This document shows, one piece after another, positions 1 to 13,089 of a stretch of 57,109 bases of DNA. The stretch is taken from assembly GCA_902766825.1 (NCBI GenBank), contig CACXFB010000045.1:1-57109 (forward strand), in the 5' to 3' direction. Positions within the stretch are counted from its first letter, which is position 1. Each line of letters begins with the position of its first letter. Under the pieces are notes generated by a model that did not search any database, was not told the origin of the DNA, and saw only the letters and a program-made list of their open reading frames with translations. This DNA is from an uncultured Lachnospiraceae bacterium. GTDB taxonomy: Bacteria; Bacillota; Clostridia; Lachnospirales; Lachnospiraceae. Both the position numbers and the translations under genes were made by a program.

Positions 1-3506
<3,506 letters not shown>

Positions 3507-3507
<1 letters not shown>

Positions 3508-3959
3508 TGATGAAAGCAGGTGATCTTATGCCACGTGGCAAAAGCATAAATCTTTACCTTATGGACAGCGACGTAAATGGTCGCATTAAATGCACGCTGG
3601 CCAACTGGACTGGCTTAGCATTCAAAATCCCACGTACATCTCTTGATATGTGCAAGGATAGAGAGGAGCTTAAGCAGACCGGTGTGTACTTCTTATTTGG
3701 TAAAGATGATCAGACTGATAAGAATGTGGTCTATATAGGACAGGCTGGTGTAAGGAAAAATGGTGAGGGTATTCTTAACCGTTTGGTAGAGCATAGCAGA
3801 AATCCTAAGAAGGATTATTGGACAGAGGCTATTGCCATTACAACTTCAAATGACTCACTTGGGCCAACTGAGATAAGCTAATTTGATGAATAAGGATACC
3901 CACCAGTAACAATTGATGATGTATACAAGAAAGTTTTAGAGCAGGCAGAGAACTTTTAG
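3507..3959 (+). pseudogene. GIY-YIG nuclease family protein, broken by an internal deletion
   Basis: The first 124 codons encode the start of a GIY-YIG-like domain: GVYFLFG around residue 58, VVYIGQAG around residue 74, then TTSNDSLGPTEIS, where the frame runs into a stop at 3879-3881. The residues that should follow (family relatives continue with a tyrosine-leucine-glutamate stretch) are missing. A second in-frame remnant at 3897-3959 reads YPPVTIDDVYKKVLEQAENF and ends in TAG, which looks like the C-terminus of the same protein. So the middle has been deleted. Proteins of this type (GIY-YIG, often with DUF4357) commonly sit beside type I restriction genes. The frame starts overlapping the hsdS stop. 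Almost certainly inactive. Confidence 0.7.
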
Positions 3960-4036
3960 AAGTATTCGGTTTAGGTCATGATTGTGATTGTAGTAAGTAA
4001 CCAAAGAAAAATATTTGACTTAAAAATGGAGGCATT

Positions 4037-5845
4037 ATGACAACGAGTGAATTAAATAATTACATATTACATTATCTGAAAAAAGATAAAACCCAGACTG
4101 CCATAATGCTTACTGGTGAATGGGGCTCTGGAAAGACTTATTACATAGAAAATGATTTAGTGCCTTTTTTAAAGAAAAATAAGGCAACCTCCGTTGTGGT
4201 CTCATTGTATGGGCTGGATGACATTCCTATGATTAGTAAAAGTATATATATGGAATTGAGAATGAGTACTTTGGGTGGAAAGCATTCAGAAACTATTACC
4301 GCAGGAAAAGTTATAGCTAAAAATGTTCTTAAAAATATAACGGGATTAGCAGGAATTAATCTGGGATTGGATGATAAGGATTTAACCGAGTTATATGAAT
4401 CAGTGAACCTGAAAGATAAATTACTAATCTTAGAGGATGTTGAAAGAAGTAATATTAGTGTCACTGGTTTGTTAGGATATGTAAATGGTTTGGTTGAAAG
4501 AGATGGCGTCAAGGTTCTATTGGTTGCTAATGAAAATGAAATATTAAGAAAAACAGAATGCAAAATAGAATTCGATTTTTCTAGGATAACTGATAGAAAT
4601 CAGAGTGAAAAAGCTAAAAAAAAGATTCCGGAAGAAGTTAAATTATATCTTCGGATTAAAGAAAAAACAATTAGTGATACGATTCAATTCAATGGAGATT
4701 TTGAGCAAGCTGTTGAACAGATTATTAAAGGATTTGATAATTACAAACTTAATATGATATTTCAACGTGATAAGGAATTGAATAAAACGGTTTCTAATTC
4801 AGTTAGAAATATATGCAGGAAGAATTTGCGTACATTTATTTTCGCTATACAAAAGACGGTTGATATTATTGACAAAATGGATAGTAACGATTATGAGGAT
4901 GATTTTTTTGAATGTTTGATGTTTGGTAATATAAACCTGTCATCTAATATCAAAGCTGATGAATTCCCTAAATGGGAGGGGAATGATTATTTGTCTACTA
5001 AGTTAGGATCTAATGATATGCCGCTAATGAGGTTTTCATATGATTATATAAGGTGGCAAACTTTTGACAATTCATCGGTTCATAAGGTGTATGAGGCATA
5101 TAAAGAATTCAGATTTTTTGAAAGGCATGCTGAATACAAGGATCCAGATTTGAAAATCCTTAGTAACTATTATGAAGAAACAGAAGAACATGTATTGTTA
5201 GCATTAAAAAATGTTGAACAGAAATTGAACGAACCAGATTTAATAGGGATTCATGCGTATTGCAAGTTGGCATATTATATGATTTATGTAGGCTCAGTGG
5301 TAGGATTTGATTATAAAAAATCCTGTGAACTGATGATAAAAAATGCAAAGGGAATAGGGAAGAAAACTAATACAGATGCGGATATATTCTTCTCACATAC
5401 GTATAGTATTGAAGAAGAGAAAATTAAATGTGAATATGAAGATTTCCTGAAGCGTTTGACGGAGTCAATTTCTTTTGAAAACAAGCAACAAATGTTTTCG
5501 TATGCCCCTAAAGATATTGAGGATTTATACAATGATGTTTGTAGAAATACTTATGATTATATTACAGGACACAGATTTTTGAGTAAATATAATATAGATA
5601 ATATTGTTGAGATGTTATTAAAATCTACATCAGAGCAGTTGCAAGATTTCAGAGGGATACTTTTTGCGGTATATCGTCACGCGGGCAAGGGAGAATTTGA
5701 TGAAAAGGATATTGAAGCACTAGAACAATTACTAAAAAATGTGGATGAAAAATATAATGGAAAAAACTCTTGGGATAAGATTCAACTTATGCAGATAAAG
5801 TGGCTGAAGTTAAACCTGAAGCAGTTTATAAACCAAATGTCTTAA
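4037..5845 (+). CDS. KAP-like P-loop NTPase
   Basis: 602 residues. Walker A GEWGSGKT is at residues 27-34 and the Walker B-like LLILEDVE at 129-136, followed by VLLVANENEI, a sensor-like strand. This arrangement (P-loop very close to the N-terminus, GEWGSGKT signature, ED in Walker B) is that of the KAP family of P-loop NTPases, several of which occur in phage-defence contexts. The C-terminal two thirds are helical with no recognisable domain and no obvious membrane segments. ATG follows GGAGG (4028-4032). It lies between remnants of a GIY-YIG gene and a broken DUF262 gene, so it may be the surviving member of a once larger system. The cellular role is unknown. Confidence 0.7.
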   Translation: MTTSELNNYILHYLKKDKTQTAIMLTGEWGSGKTYYIENDLVPFLKKNKATSVVVSLYGLDDIPMISKSIYMELRMSTLGGKHSETITAGKVIAKNVLKNITGLAGINLGLDDKDLTELYESVNLKDKLLILEDVERSNISVTGLLGYVNGLVERDGVKVLLVANENEILRKTECKIEFDFSRITDRNQSEKAKKKIPEEVKLYLRIKEKTISDTIQFNGDFEQAVEQIIKGFDNYKLNMIFQRDKELNKTVSNSVRNICRKNLRTFIFAIQKTVDIIDKMDSNDYEDDFFECLMFGNINLSSNIKADEFPKWEGNDYLSTKLGSNDMPLMRFSYDYIRWQTFDNSSVHKVYEAYKEFRFFERHAEYKDPDLKILSNYYEETEEHVLLALKNVEQKLNEPDLIGIHAYCKLAYYMIYVGSVVGFDYKKSCELMIKNAKGIGKKTNTDADIFFSHTYSIEEEKIKCEYEDFLKRLTESISFENKQQMFSYAPKDIEDLYNDVCRNTYDYITGHRFLSKYNIDNIVEMLLKSTSEQLQDFRGILFAVYRHAGKGEFDEKDIEALEQLLKNVDEKYNGKNSWDKIQLMQIKWLKLNLKQFINQMS

Positions 5846-5953
5846 GTGATTTTTGAAAATTTCAAGGGAAGCTTGTTTTGCGTTTGAAGTTATGAATATA
5901 AGAGAACGAATGCATGATATTAGCTCATTACTATAACGTTAGGTGGTGAACGT

Positions 5954-7210
5954 ATGGCTGAGATAAAAAGTGTAAATGAATTATTGAATATGAAGCTGGA
6001 TATCCCTGATTATCAGAGGCCATATAAATGGGATATTTAGAATATAGATGATTTGTTATCTGATATTACGAATGCAATAAGTGATGCAGATAGATACAGA
6101 ACTGATTTTAAATATCGTATTGGAACAATAATTCTTCATAAAACAAAAGATGATATTTTTGATGTTGTTGACGGTCAGCAAAGAATTATTTCATTGGTGC
6201 TTCTGAAACAGTGCATTGAAGAAGATTTTAATTGTACGATATTGGAGAAGAAATTTGCTAATAAAGCTACTCAATATAATATTCACAGGAATTATACTTT
6301 TATTCGAGAGTGGTTTTCATTAAAGAGCGATGAAGCAAAGAAGGAATTCGTTAATGCTTTTGAGAACATCTTAGAGGTTGTTGTTATATGTGTAGATAAA
6401 GTGTCTGAGGCCTTCCAGCTTTTTGATTCACAAAATACTCGTGGAAAGGCCCTGGATCCTCATGACTTATTGAAGGCGTACCATTTACGCGAAATGAAAA
6501 AATATCCATATGAGATGGAGCATGCTGTTACAAAGTTGGAAGCTAAAGATACTGCTCAGATTGGTGAGTTATTCGATTTGTATTTATTCCCTATCTGGAA
6601 CTGGTCAAGAGGAATTAAGAGCAGACCATTTACAGCAAAAGAGATTGATACCTACAAAGGAATAGCAGAAGGTTCAACATATTCTTATGCAAGAAGAGCA
6701 AGCAGAGCTATGCCATATTTCCAGATTACAGAGCCATTCATAGCAGGAAATGATTTCTTTGAAATGGTAGAGCATTATATGTATTTGCTTAGAGATATTA
6801 AGTCTGAAATATGTAACAATCCTCGTTTTAAGGAAATAAAACTGGTTATTTGTGGTGGAAAAGATGTAGAGACACCGGAGGACATGGATAAGGTGAAGTT
6901 TGGTTCTGCCGGATTTGGATATACAAAGAATTTATTTTATTGTGCGCTCCTTTGCTATTATGATAAATTTCATAATTTCGATGAGATGGCTGTTAAGAAA
7001 ATTTTTTCATGGGCTTTTATGCTTCGTGTAGATATGGAAAATCTAGGATTTGATAGTAATAATAAATATGCTATTGGTGATGAGAATTCTAGATATACCA
7101 ATACTGTAGCTATGTTTTCTAAGATTAGCTTTGCACACATGCATAATGAAATGGCTGGGTTGCAGATTAAGGTTAGAAGAGATCCAGATATACCTTCAAA
7201 TGATAGATAG
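5954..7210 (+). pseudogene. DUF262 (GmrS/ParB-like nuclease) protein interrupted by in-frame TAG
   Basis: Translation from ATG 5954 (behind AGGTGGTG) gives IPDYQRPYKW, the conserved N-terminal DUF262 motif, then a TAG at 6038-6040, after which the same frame continues as NIDDLLSDI and on to the signature VVDGQQRIISL and a normal stop at 7210. There is no frameshift; restoring one codon gives a 418-residue protein. The TAG stands where a glutamine (CAG) would fit, so a single C-to-T change would explain it. DUF262 proteins are related to the NTPase/nuclease GmrSD that attacks modified phage DNA. A truncated product re-initiating at TTG 6053 would lack the QRPYKW motif. Confidence 0.75.
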
Positions 7211-7303
7211 TGTCAAATGATCTATAAAAAAACTGGGTATAAAAAATAGGTTCAGATGAACCTTGAAAATTGCAGATATATAGGTTGAGGTAGCTGGACG
7301 CCA

Positions 7304-7423
7304 CCCTTGACAGCACAAAAAATAACTGCTGACGGTAAATCACCGACGGCGAAGAACTCAAGAACAATCAGATTTTCTTCGTCGATTACAGCAGTGTAGC
7401 AGTTATTTTTGTGCCATCAAGGG
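7304..7423. repeat. Imperfect inverted repeat / complex hairpin beside the transposase gene
   Basis: Arms at 7304-7330 and 7398-7423 share CAAAAA/TAACTGCT and CCTTGA blocks in opposite orientation, with a few mismatches. The loop itself contains a second pair (GACGGCGAAG against CTTCGTC). The unit lies just downstream of the minus-strand transposase stop. It could be a subterminal structure of the insertion element or a bidirectional transcription stop protecting it. A short direct repeat, AAGAACAATCAG, occurs inside this region and again at about 7472-7483. Confidence 0.5.
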
Positions 7424-7479
7424 CAATGCCGCTAACGCGGTGGCTAGGTTGATACCTCGGGCTCAGAATCTAAGAACAA

Positions 7480-8931
7480 TCAGCTGGCTTCCTGAAGCTC
7501 CAGTATCTTTTCCTGGCCGAAGTATATCATTGTTTGCCATTTGGCTGGCATGTTTTCAGCTTTTGAGAGTATGTCATCTACAACTGGAGGCTTGAAACCA
7601 TTGTGTTTGTGCGGCCTCAGGAAGTTGTAATACGCAACCCAGAGAGTCAGATCATAGTTGGCACCATCGTAATTATCGAATCCATTGGTGATGCGATATG
7701 AGGCTTTGTAAGTACGGTTAAGGCGTTCTATCATCTGCTTAAAAGGACGATATTCCTTGGATACTTCGTCATTGTTTTGGAGACCGATTACCTGGGTGAT
7801 TTCAAACTTGAACTTTTCTCCAAACTGGCGGAAGAACTGCTGTGCAGCTAAAGGATATGCGCTGTAACCATCAGCTATGAACTTAAAGTTTTTGGGGAGT
7901 TCAGTGATACCTTTGAAGGCCATTCGCATGGCAAGAATGCAGGGACCGACACCACGATTGTCAGATATCTGATAACCAATGATGGCTCTGGTGGTAGCAT
8001 TGAGTATAAGCCAAACATAACCTTTGATTCCGCGGACTTTGATATATGTTTCGTCAGCAGCAAATGCAGAGCCCTTTTCGTAGGGATAGTTATCTACAAA
8101 AGGTTTAACACAGATGGCTGCTGTTTTGCAGTAGTTGGCGATTTGCTGATGGGATATAGATATGCCATATAGATCAAATAATGCCTGCCTTGTTTTACGA
8201 AGAGATAATCCAAGATTGACGTGGAATGTAAGGCAAAGAGACATGATATATGCGTTGTGCTTATTAAACTTAAGCGATGATGCATTCTTCGGAAGAGAAT
8301 TTAAGTCCATCTTAAAGAAATCTATCGTGAATTCGCGGTAGATGTAGTGAAGCTTATATTTGTTCTTCCCATAGTCTTCATCAAGGTCTTCTTTATCAAC
8401 TTTCTTTAGATTGCGGAGATAGTAAGGACACTTGGGATTAACACACTTATGGATGACGAAATGCTTACGGTCTTTCTTGCGGACAAGAGTGTGCTGACAG
8501 TGCGGACACTTTAGAGACATCTGATTATCAAAGTGGTTGTCACCAGGAGTGAATGCAGTCTGACAGATCTTACACAGTATCTGACCTGCCTTGCCGTTGT
8601 TTTTGTAGAGATAAGGCTGAGGTGCATGACATGAAGGGCATGTGCAATTCTCCGGAATGTCACACTCAGAACGTCTCTTGATAGGCTTAACAGGTTTACC
8701 ATAGCGCTGGGTATAGTAGTTGTTGAGAGCTTTCCAATCCCAGTCATGATGGTAATAGACAATCTTAGGCAGTTCATCAACTTTGAACTTTTGATATTTT
8801 GGTGAATGGGAGTCATCGAAAGCCCATTGCTTAAGCGGTATATATCTGCAGATGAAATTTATCAGCCAGCAGTTTTGTTGATAGAGTTGTTGAATGATTT
8901 GAAGTAAATAAAGTATAATGTTCACGAGCAT
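7480..8931 (-). CDS. DDE transposase with N-terminal zinc ribbons (IS6/IS240-like catalytic domain)
   Basis: 483 residues. The N-terminal part has two zinc-finger-like blocks (CTCPSC...CKIC around 97-123 and CPHC...CVNPKCPYY around 142-171). A helix-turn-helix-like stretch (SLRKTRQALFDLYGISISH) around 243-261 is followed by a catalytic core with ADETYIKV (D293), IADGYSAY (D354) and MIERLNRTYK (E402). The third motif and the C-terminal YYNFLRPH resemble IS6/IS240-type transposases. It would cut and join the ends of the surrounding element. Start: ATG at 8931 behind AAGGAGACA, with an extended -10 (TGGTATAAT) a little upstream. The reading frame is intact, so the element may still be mobile. 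Confidence 0.85.
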   Translation of the reverse strand: MLVNIILYLLQIIQQLYQQNCWLINFICRYIPLKQWAFDDSHSPKYQKFKVDELPKIVYYHHDWDWKALNNYYTQRYGKPVKPIKRRSECDIPENCTCPSCHAPQPYLYKNNGKAGQILCKICQTAFTPGDNHFDNQMSLKCPHCQHTLVRKKDRKHFVIHKCVNPKCPYYLRNLKKVDKEDLDEDYGKNKYKLHYIYREFTIDFFKMDLNSLPKNASSLKFNKHNAYIMSLCLTFHVNLGLSLRKTRQALFDLYGISISHQQIANYCKTAAICVKPFVDNYPYEKGSAFAADETYIKVRGIKGYVWLILNATTRAIIGYQISDNRGVGPCILAMRMAFKGITELPKNFKFIADGYSAYPLAAQQFFRQFGEKFKFEITQVIGLQNNDEVSKEYRPFKQMIERLNRTYKASYRITNGFDNYDGANYDLTLWVAYYNFLRPHKHNGFKPPVVDDILSKAENMPAKWQTMIYFGQEKILELQEAS

Positions 8932-9040
8932 TGTCTCCTTGGTTTATGAAGGTTTGGTCACTGACATTATACCAAAAAGGGAGGTCAATGCTCATTTTAT
9001 TTTAACCTCCCGATAAATCAAGGTTTTAGAACTAAAAACG

Positions 9041-9061
9041 GGTAGTAAATTTGATACTACC
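9041..9061 (+). promoter_or_regulatory. Short perfect inverted repeat upstream of the ParB-like gene
   Basis: GGTAGTA and TACTACC form a perfect 7-bp stem around a 7-base loop. It ends 23 bases before the ATG at 9085 and leaves the AAAAGGAG ribosome site free. It may be an operator or a leader hairpin of the three-gene operon. No clear -35/-10 pair was recognised next to it. Confidence 0.35.
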
Positions 9062-9084
9062 TAAAAGTAAAAGGAGAAAGAAAT

Positions 9085-9792
9085 ATGCCAATCAATATGA
9101 TGACAGGAAAAACATATTCAATAAACTACCCTAATATGAGAAAAGAACTGATGGGAATGAAGATTTTTCATGATAAAGAACTTCAGCAAATGTATGTTGA
9201 TAAATGGGTAGAAGAATTAATGGAGGCTGATAAAAACTCAGTAATTTCATACACCGATCCCAATAACCAAAGTATGATAATGAAGGAGAAGCTGGAAGCG
9301 CCAGAAACCTTTCAGTCTATTGTAAAGATGCAAGAAAATGAAATGTATATCCATTTTCGAGTATCGAGAATTATTCAAATGCTTAAGAACAGCGGAATAA
9401 CAGAAGAAGATGCCATTGATATTTCAATAGATGAGTTTATAGAGAATAAGATTATTAATTGGACGGAGACAGATTGTTTAGTTGATAGAGAAGATCCGAT
9501 TATTATATTTCCGTTTACAATTGGGAAAATATATAAGGAACTTGTAGTTGATGGGAATCACAGAGTAACAACAGCGATACAGAAAAAGAAGAAAACAATA
9601 AAGGCAATAATAATTGAGCCTAATGCTGCTGTATCAAATCATATGTTAAGCTCATCATTTGACGAACTGTTATATGTTTTTCAAAACGAAGTGGTATGGA
9701 TGGGGGCACATTATAATCAAAATATAGAAGATGAAAAACTGCTTATTATGCAATCTTTCTTTGCGAGTGGAGCTGTAAACGTGGCTATATAA
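9085..9792 (+). CDS. ParB/sulfiredoxin-like fold protein
   Basis: 235 residues, ATG behind AAAAGGAG. The only recognisable motif is ELVVDGNHRVTTAIQ near residues 153-167, which matches the DG(N/Q)HR core of the ParB/sulfiredoxin nuclease-like superfamily, proteins that bind or hydrolyse nucleotides or DNA. No membrane segment or signal peptide. It is first in an operon with a Nudix protein (gap 47 bases) and a HEPN-motif membrane protein. A plausible job is nucleotide sensing or nuclease activity within a defence or stress module, but this is inferred only from fold and neighbours. Note that the nearby DUF262 gene belongs to a related ParB-like group. Confidence 0.5.
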   Translation: MPINMMTGKTYSINYPNMRKELMGMKIFHDKELQQMYVDKWVEELMEADKNSVISYTDPNNQSMIMKEKLEAPETFQSIVKMQENEMYIHFRVSRIIQMLKNSGITEEDAIDISIDEFIENKIINWTETDCLVDREDPIIIFPFTIGKIYKELVVDGNHRVTTAIQKKKKTIKAIIIEPNAAVSNHMLSSSFDELLYVFQNEVVWMGAHYNQNIEDEKLLIMQSFFASGAVNVAI

Positions 9793-9839
9793 TGAATGCT
9801 TATGGTGTTTGCTAGTTTTGAGTGAAGGAGTGAGAAAAT

Positions 9840-10778
9840 TTGAAGACAATTAGAGTTGTGGCAGCAGTAATTCGCAGAGATAATGAAATCTTTGCAACTG
9901 CTAGAGACTATGGAGAATTTAAAGGTGGCTGGGAATTCCCAGGTGGAAAGATCGAGGAAGGAGAAACACCTCAGCAAGCCTTAGTCAGAGAAATAAAAGG
10001 AGAATTAGATACTAATATCGAAGTCGGAGAATTGATTGATACTATTGAGTATGATTATCCGACATTTCATTTATCAATGGACTGCTTCTGGGCAAATGTA
10101 GTATCTGGCAATTTGGAGCTGAAGGAGGCATCTGAGTCACAATGGTTAACTAGAGAGAATCTTGACAGTGTTGATTGGCTTCCGGTTGATATAACATTAA
10201 TTGAAAAGATAAATAGGGCTCTATTAAATGATGAGTGTGTGAAATTCTCAGAAGAAAATCTTCTTCATATTTCTGGAGTAGATAAAGTTCTAAAGATTAG
10301 TAAAACAGATATTTTGACGATTAATAAGAGAAGATTAAAAAGCGATTTAGGTGAACTTTGTTCCGGTAAAAATCTATGGGCTTTGTTTGGTTTCATTGAT
10401 TCTGTAAACATGGTATGCCTTCAAGTAGCGAGTGCGAGTGATATTGTAACTGAAATTGCAAATGACTTATGTAGCATGCAACCAGTTTGCGCGGCTGATA
10501 CTAAATCATGGGGAAGTGGTCTACACAAAAAGGTGTTCAAGGTTACATATGGATTAGATTCAAGATGTCAGAAATATAGAGATATGTATGACAACTATGA
10601 AGGATTCTATGTGGTCTCTATTGATCATGATTTATTCGTAGCTAGTCAAAAGTTAAAAAAGGAAAATACACTAAAATATGCAGAGGTATTATTTGCATAT
10701 AATACAAATGCCTTGTATTGGGTACCATTTGGAGAAGAATACACAATTCTAAATGAGATTGCAGCAGGGGAGGAATAA
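9840..10778 (+). CDS. Nudix (MutT-like) protein with a C-terminal extension and altered Nudix box
   Basis: 312 residues from a TTG start, nine bases after GAAGGAG (9824-9830). Residues 1-130 form a MutT-type Nudix domain (8-oxo-dGTP or other NTP diphosphatase family); WEFPGGKIEEGE leads into the Nudix box. The box runs G36-x5-E42-x7-R50-E51-I-K-G54-E55-L-D57. In the consensus RExxEExG, position 54 should be a metal-binding glutamate; here it is glycine (codon GGA). The other acidic residues are kept, so activity may be weakened or changed. Residues about 140-312 form an additional domain I do not recognise. It is followed after three bases by the HEPN-motif gene. Confidence 0.75.
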   Translation: MKTIRVVAAVIRRDNEIFATARDYGEFKGGWEFPGGKIEEGETPQQALVREIKGELDTNIEVGELIDTIEYDYPTFHLSMDCFWANVVSGNLELKEASESQWLTRENLDSVDWLPVDITLIEKINRALLNDECVKFSEENLLHISGVDKVLKISKTDILTINKRRLKSDLGELCSGKNLWALFGFIDSVNMVCLQVASASDIVTEIANDLCSMQPVCAADTKSWGSGLHKKVFKVTYGLDSRCQKYRDMYDNYEGFYVVSIDHDLFVASQKLKKENTLKYAEVLFAYNTNALYWVPFGEEYTILNEIAAGEE

Positions 10779-10781
10779 AGA

Positions 10782-12653
10782 ATGAAATGGATAATTCCTT
10801 GCATGTTGGTTGGAATAGTAGCGGTTATTTTTACGATAGTGAAGTTTAGAAAGTACGAGGATTATGAAGTTGATGAGAATGAAGTGTTTAAAGCTATTTC
10901 TATCGTTATACAGGAAAAGCTAGATAAGCTCATTGAGGATGCTGTTTTTAAAGCGAAGTCAGATGAACGGTTGGGGGAATATTATTATAAATACATTTTG
11001 AATAATGTTGATGGAGCAACAGTTGAAAGAATTAATAAAGTTGTTGCAGCTATTACATATTTAGAAAATAATCTTACTCAATCAGAATACTACAAAGCTA
11101 TTGTAGAAGATCAGGGAATAAAGATATTACCAGCTTTAGCTTTGAAGGAAGTAGAGTCACGTTATAATGAGGTGTTTGTTACTCAACTGAATTCTGTAAG
11201 AACAAAGTATAATCATGAGTTAATAGCAGTTAATTCACAGAAGGATTCGACTGATAAGAAGATAGAGGAATTAAAGAACAGAAAAGCGATAAGGTCATTT
11301 ATTCAAGATATGACAACAGAGGAACAAGAACTATATCGCTTGTGCTTAGAGAGTGAAACTTTGAGAACTCGAATTGATATGCTTAAATATGAGGAAGGTG
11401 TTATTAATGATAGCCTAGCTGAGTTTTGTGATTTGGGTGATTCTAGTGCAGTTGAAATAAAGCTCAGAGAACAAGCATTGAATAATTCAAGAGAGGAAAG
11501 AGAAGATCATCGTAAAGCCGCCTTTTTTTTGTACAGTGATTATTTTGAAATATGGGAAGATGATATAGAAAGAGATTATGCACTGTTTTTCAAGATAAAG
11601 AGAAGCAGAATGATTGAAAAGGCTTACGATATTTTTAGTGATTATAAGTATAAAACAGTGGAGGAGGCAAAGCAGGCCGTAGATGATTACTTGTCATTGC
11701 TACCTTCTATTGATGATCTATATGATTCAAAAGAAAATGATTTAGCAAGTTATAATGTAAAGCTAAAGAAAATGATTGCAGATTTTGAGATTATGTCGGA
11801 GTTACTTGCAAGGATAGACCAAAGTGTTTGCTTAAGACGTAGATCTGGCATATTAAAAAAGGCTTTGGAACTTTATCAGAATCAGGAATTTGAATTATTT
11901 AATAATGTAGTTCCAGTTCAAATTGAAGGAATGTTTGCAGATTATTTGCAAGATGCAACAACGTTTTCTAGGTTTGATAAACCGAATATTCATGAAAATG
12001 CGGTGCTAAAAAATAAGATTACTGCATTAAATGAGTCTGCATCACCTTTGTATCCAGAAGCTGCAGAATACTTTGGGCATTACTTTAATAATCTAGTAAG
12101 AAATAAGGTCGCGCATGGACGATATTATGGATGCTCAGATGAAAAAGAAAGAGATGAAGCTTTTGCATCTGAATTATTATTGGATCTAAATTATTTAGTG
12201 CATTATTTTTCTACGCAGAGCGAACTTGATAAAATGCATGAGTTTGTAACTCGCTATAAGGAGTATTATACAAGGCTGTCTTCGGGTGATGAAATCATTT
12301 ATGGAGCATTGTGCAATGATATAACTGGAAACAAACTTATTTCACGATATGGAAATATTGAAAGCTATCGTCCTATTCAGGTTGTATATTGGCTATTAAA
12401 CCCTTATTATGAAAATGTGTATTCACAAGTTGAAGATGTTACTAAACTTCAGGAACTACGAGCTGTTTACATTAGTAAAGAGTTTTGGGAGTATGTTCTG
12501 AAAGAAGTAAAGCTGGCAAAGAAAGACGGCTGGGTGTACAGAAAACTAGGTTCTGACTTCCATGCAATAATAAATGGAATGTTTACTGCTGGTGTTGATA
12601 GTGATACTAAAAAAGTTCTGGCAAATATTAATGCTGAAATAAAGGGGGTGTGA
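10782..12653 (+). CDS. Membrane-anchored protein with C-terminal HEPN-type RNxxxH motif (DUF4209-like)
   Basis: 623 residues, ATG eight bases after AGGGGAGG. Residues 1-22 form a hydrophobic anchor (MKWIIPCMLVGIVAVIFTIV). The middle, about 60-330, is highly charged and helical with likely coiled coil. Near the C-terminus, RNKVAHG at residues 440-446 fits the R-x4-H motif of HEPN domains and the RNxxxHG signature of DUF4209. HEPN proteins with this motif are often metal-independent RNases used as toxins or abortive-infection effectors. So a membrane-tethered RNase effector of the operon is a reasonable hypothesis. No enzymatic activity can be shown from sequence alone; a structural HEPN role is also possible. 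Confidence 0.55.
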   Translation: MKWIIPCMLVGIVAVIFTIVKFRKYEDYEVDENEVFKAISIVIQEKLDKLIEDAVFKAKSDERLGEYYYKYILNNVDGATVERINKVVAAITYLENNLTQSEYYKAIVEDQGIKILPALALKEVESRYNEVFVTQLNSVRTKYNHELIAVNSQKDSTDKKIEELKNRKAIRSFIQDMTTEEQELYRLCLESETLRTRIDMLKYEEGVINDSLAEFCDLGDSSAVEIKLREQALNNSREEREDHRKAAFFLYSDYFEIWEDDIERDYALFFKIKRSRMIEKAYDIFSDYKYKTVEEAKQAVDDYLSLLPSIDDLYDSKENDLASYNVKLKKMIADFEIMSELLARIDQSVCLRRRSGILKKALELYQNQEFELFNNVVPVQIEGMFADYLQDATTFSRFDKPNIHENAVLKNKITALNESASPLYPEAAEYFGHYFNNLVRNKVAHGRYYGCSDEKERDEAFASELLLDLNYLVHYFSTQSELDKMHEFVTRYKEYYTRLSSGDEIIYGALCNDITGNKLISRYGNIESYRPIQVVYWLLNPYYENVYSQVEDVTKLQELRAVYISKEFWEYVLKEVKLAKKDGWVYRKLGSDFHAIINGMFTAGVDSDTKKVLANINAEIKGV

Positions 12654-13089
12654 TGAAACATCGTGAAATACGACCTCCCTATAAACATAGGAGGTAATGA
12701 AACGTGACCTCCTTAGTATACTTTGAAAAGGTGTAAAAGCCAATTCAATTTATATCCTAAAGAAATATGCGGACAAAAAATATGCCAATACCAGCAGCTG
12801 TTATTACAACAATTATTGCCAATATCGGTGTAACAAATAATCGGCGTACTCTCTGTAAGAGAGGTTACTAAACTGGTTTGTACGCTGAATGGTAACGGTT
12901 TGATTGCAATTATATGAAAATCTCCAAAAGGGTGTTAAATACTGAGTTTGCGGGTGGTCCGCAATCTGTTAAAGCTCTGTGGGAAGATACCGCATGTGGA
13001 AAGCGTAGTTCTGCTAGCTAGGTTATAGTGTTGAGACAGAATGAGATTATAGAGCTGTGGACTGAAAATATATCGAGATTTGTTGATGA
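12654..13089. other. Intergenic region with a short stem-loop and two doubtful mini-ORFs
   Basis: Directly after the HEPN gene lies a stem-loop at 12673-12695 (ACCTCC-TAT paired with ATAGGAGGT, no T-run). Two short frames start at ATG 12767 (34 codons, MRTKNMPIPAAVITTIIANI at the start) and ATG 12914 (35 codons). Neither has a good ribosome site, and they may be decayed gene fragments. I find no other gene here. Confidence 0.4.

Larger units (their letters stand above)
7247..9034. mobile_element. Insertion element carrying a DDE transposase (ends tentative)
   Basis: One long minus-strand transposase with about 230 bases of structured sequence on its 3' side and about 100 on its 5' side. Candidate ends are two related short palindromes: AGGTTC-AGAT-GAACCT at 7248-7263 and AGGTT-TTAG-AACT at 9021-9033. 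In opposite orientation both contain TAG, TTC and ACCTTGA blocks. No convincing target-site duplication could be seen, so the boundaries are only a best guess. The element separates the broken DUF262 gene from the intact operon at 9085. Confidence 0.35.
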
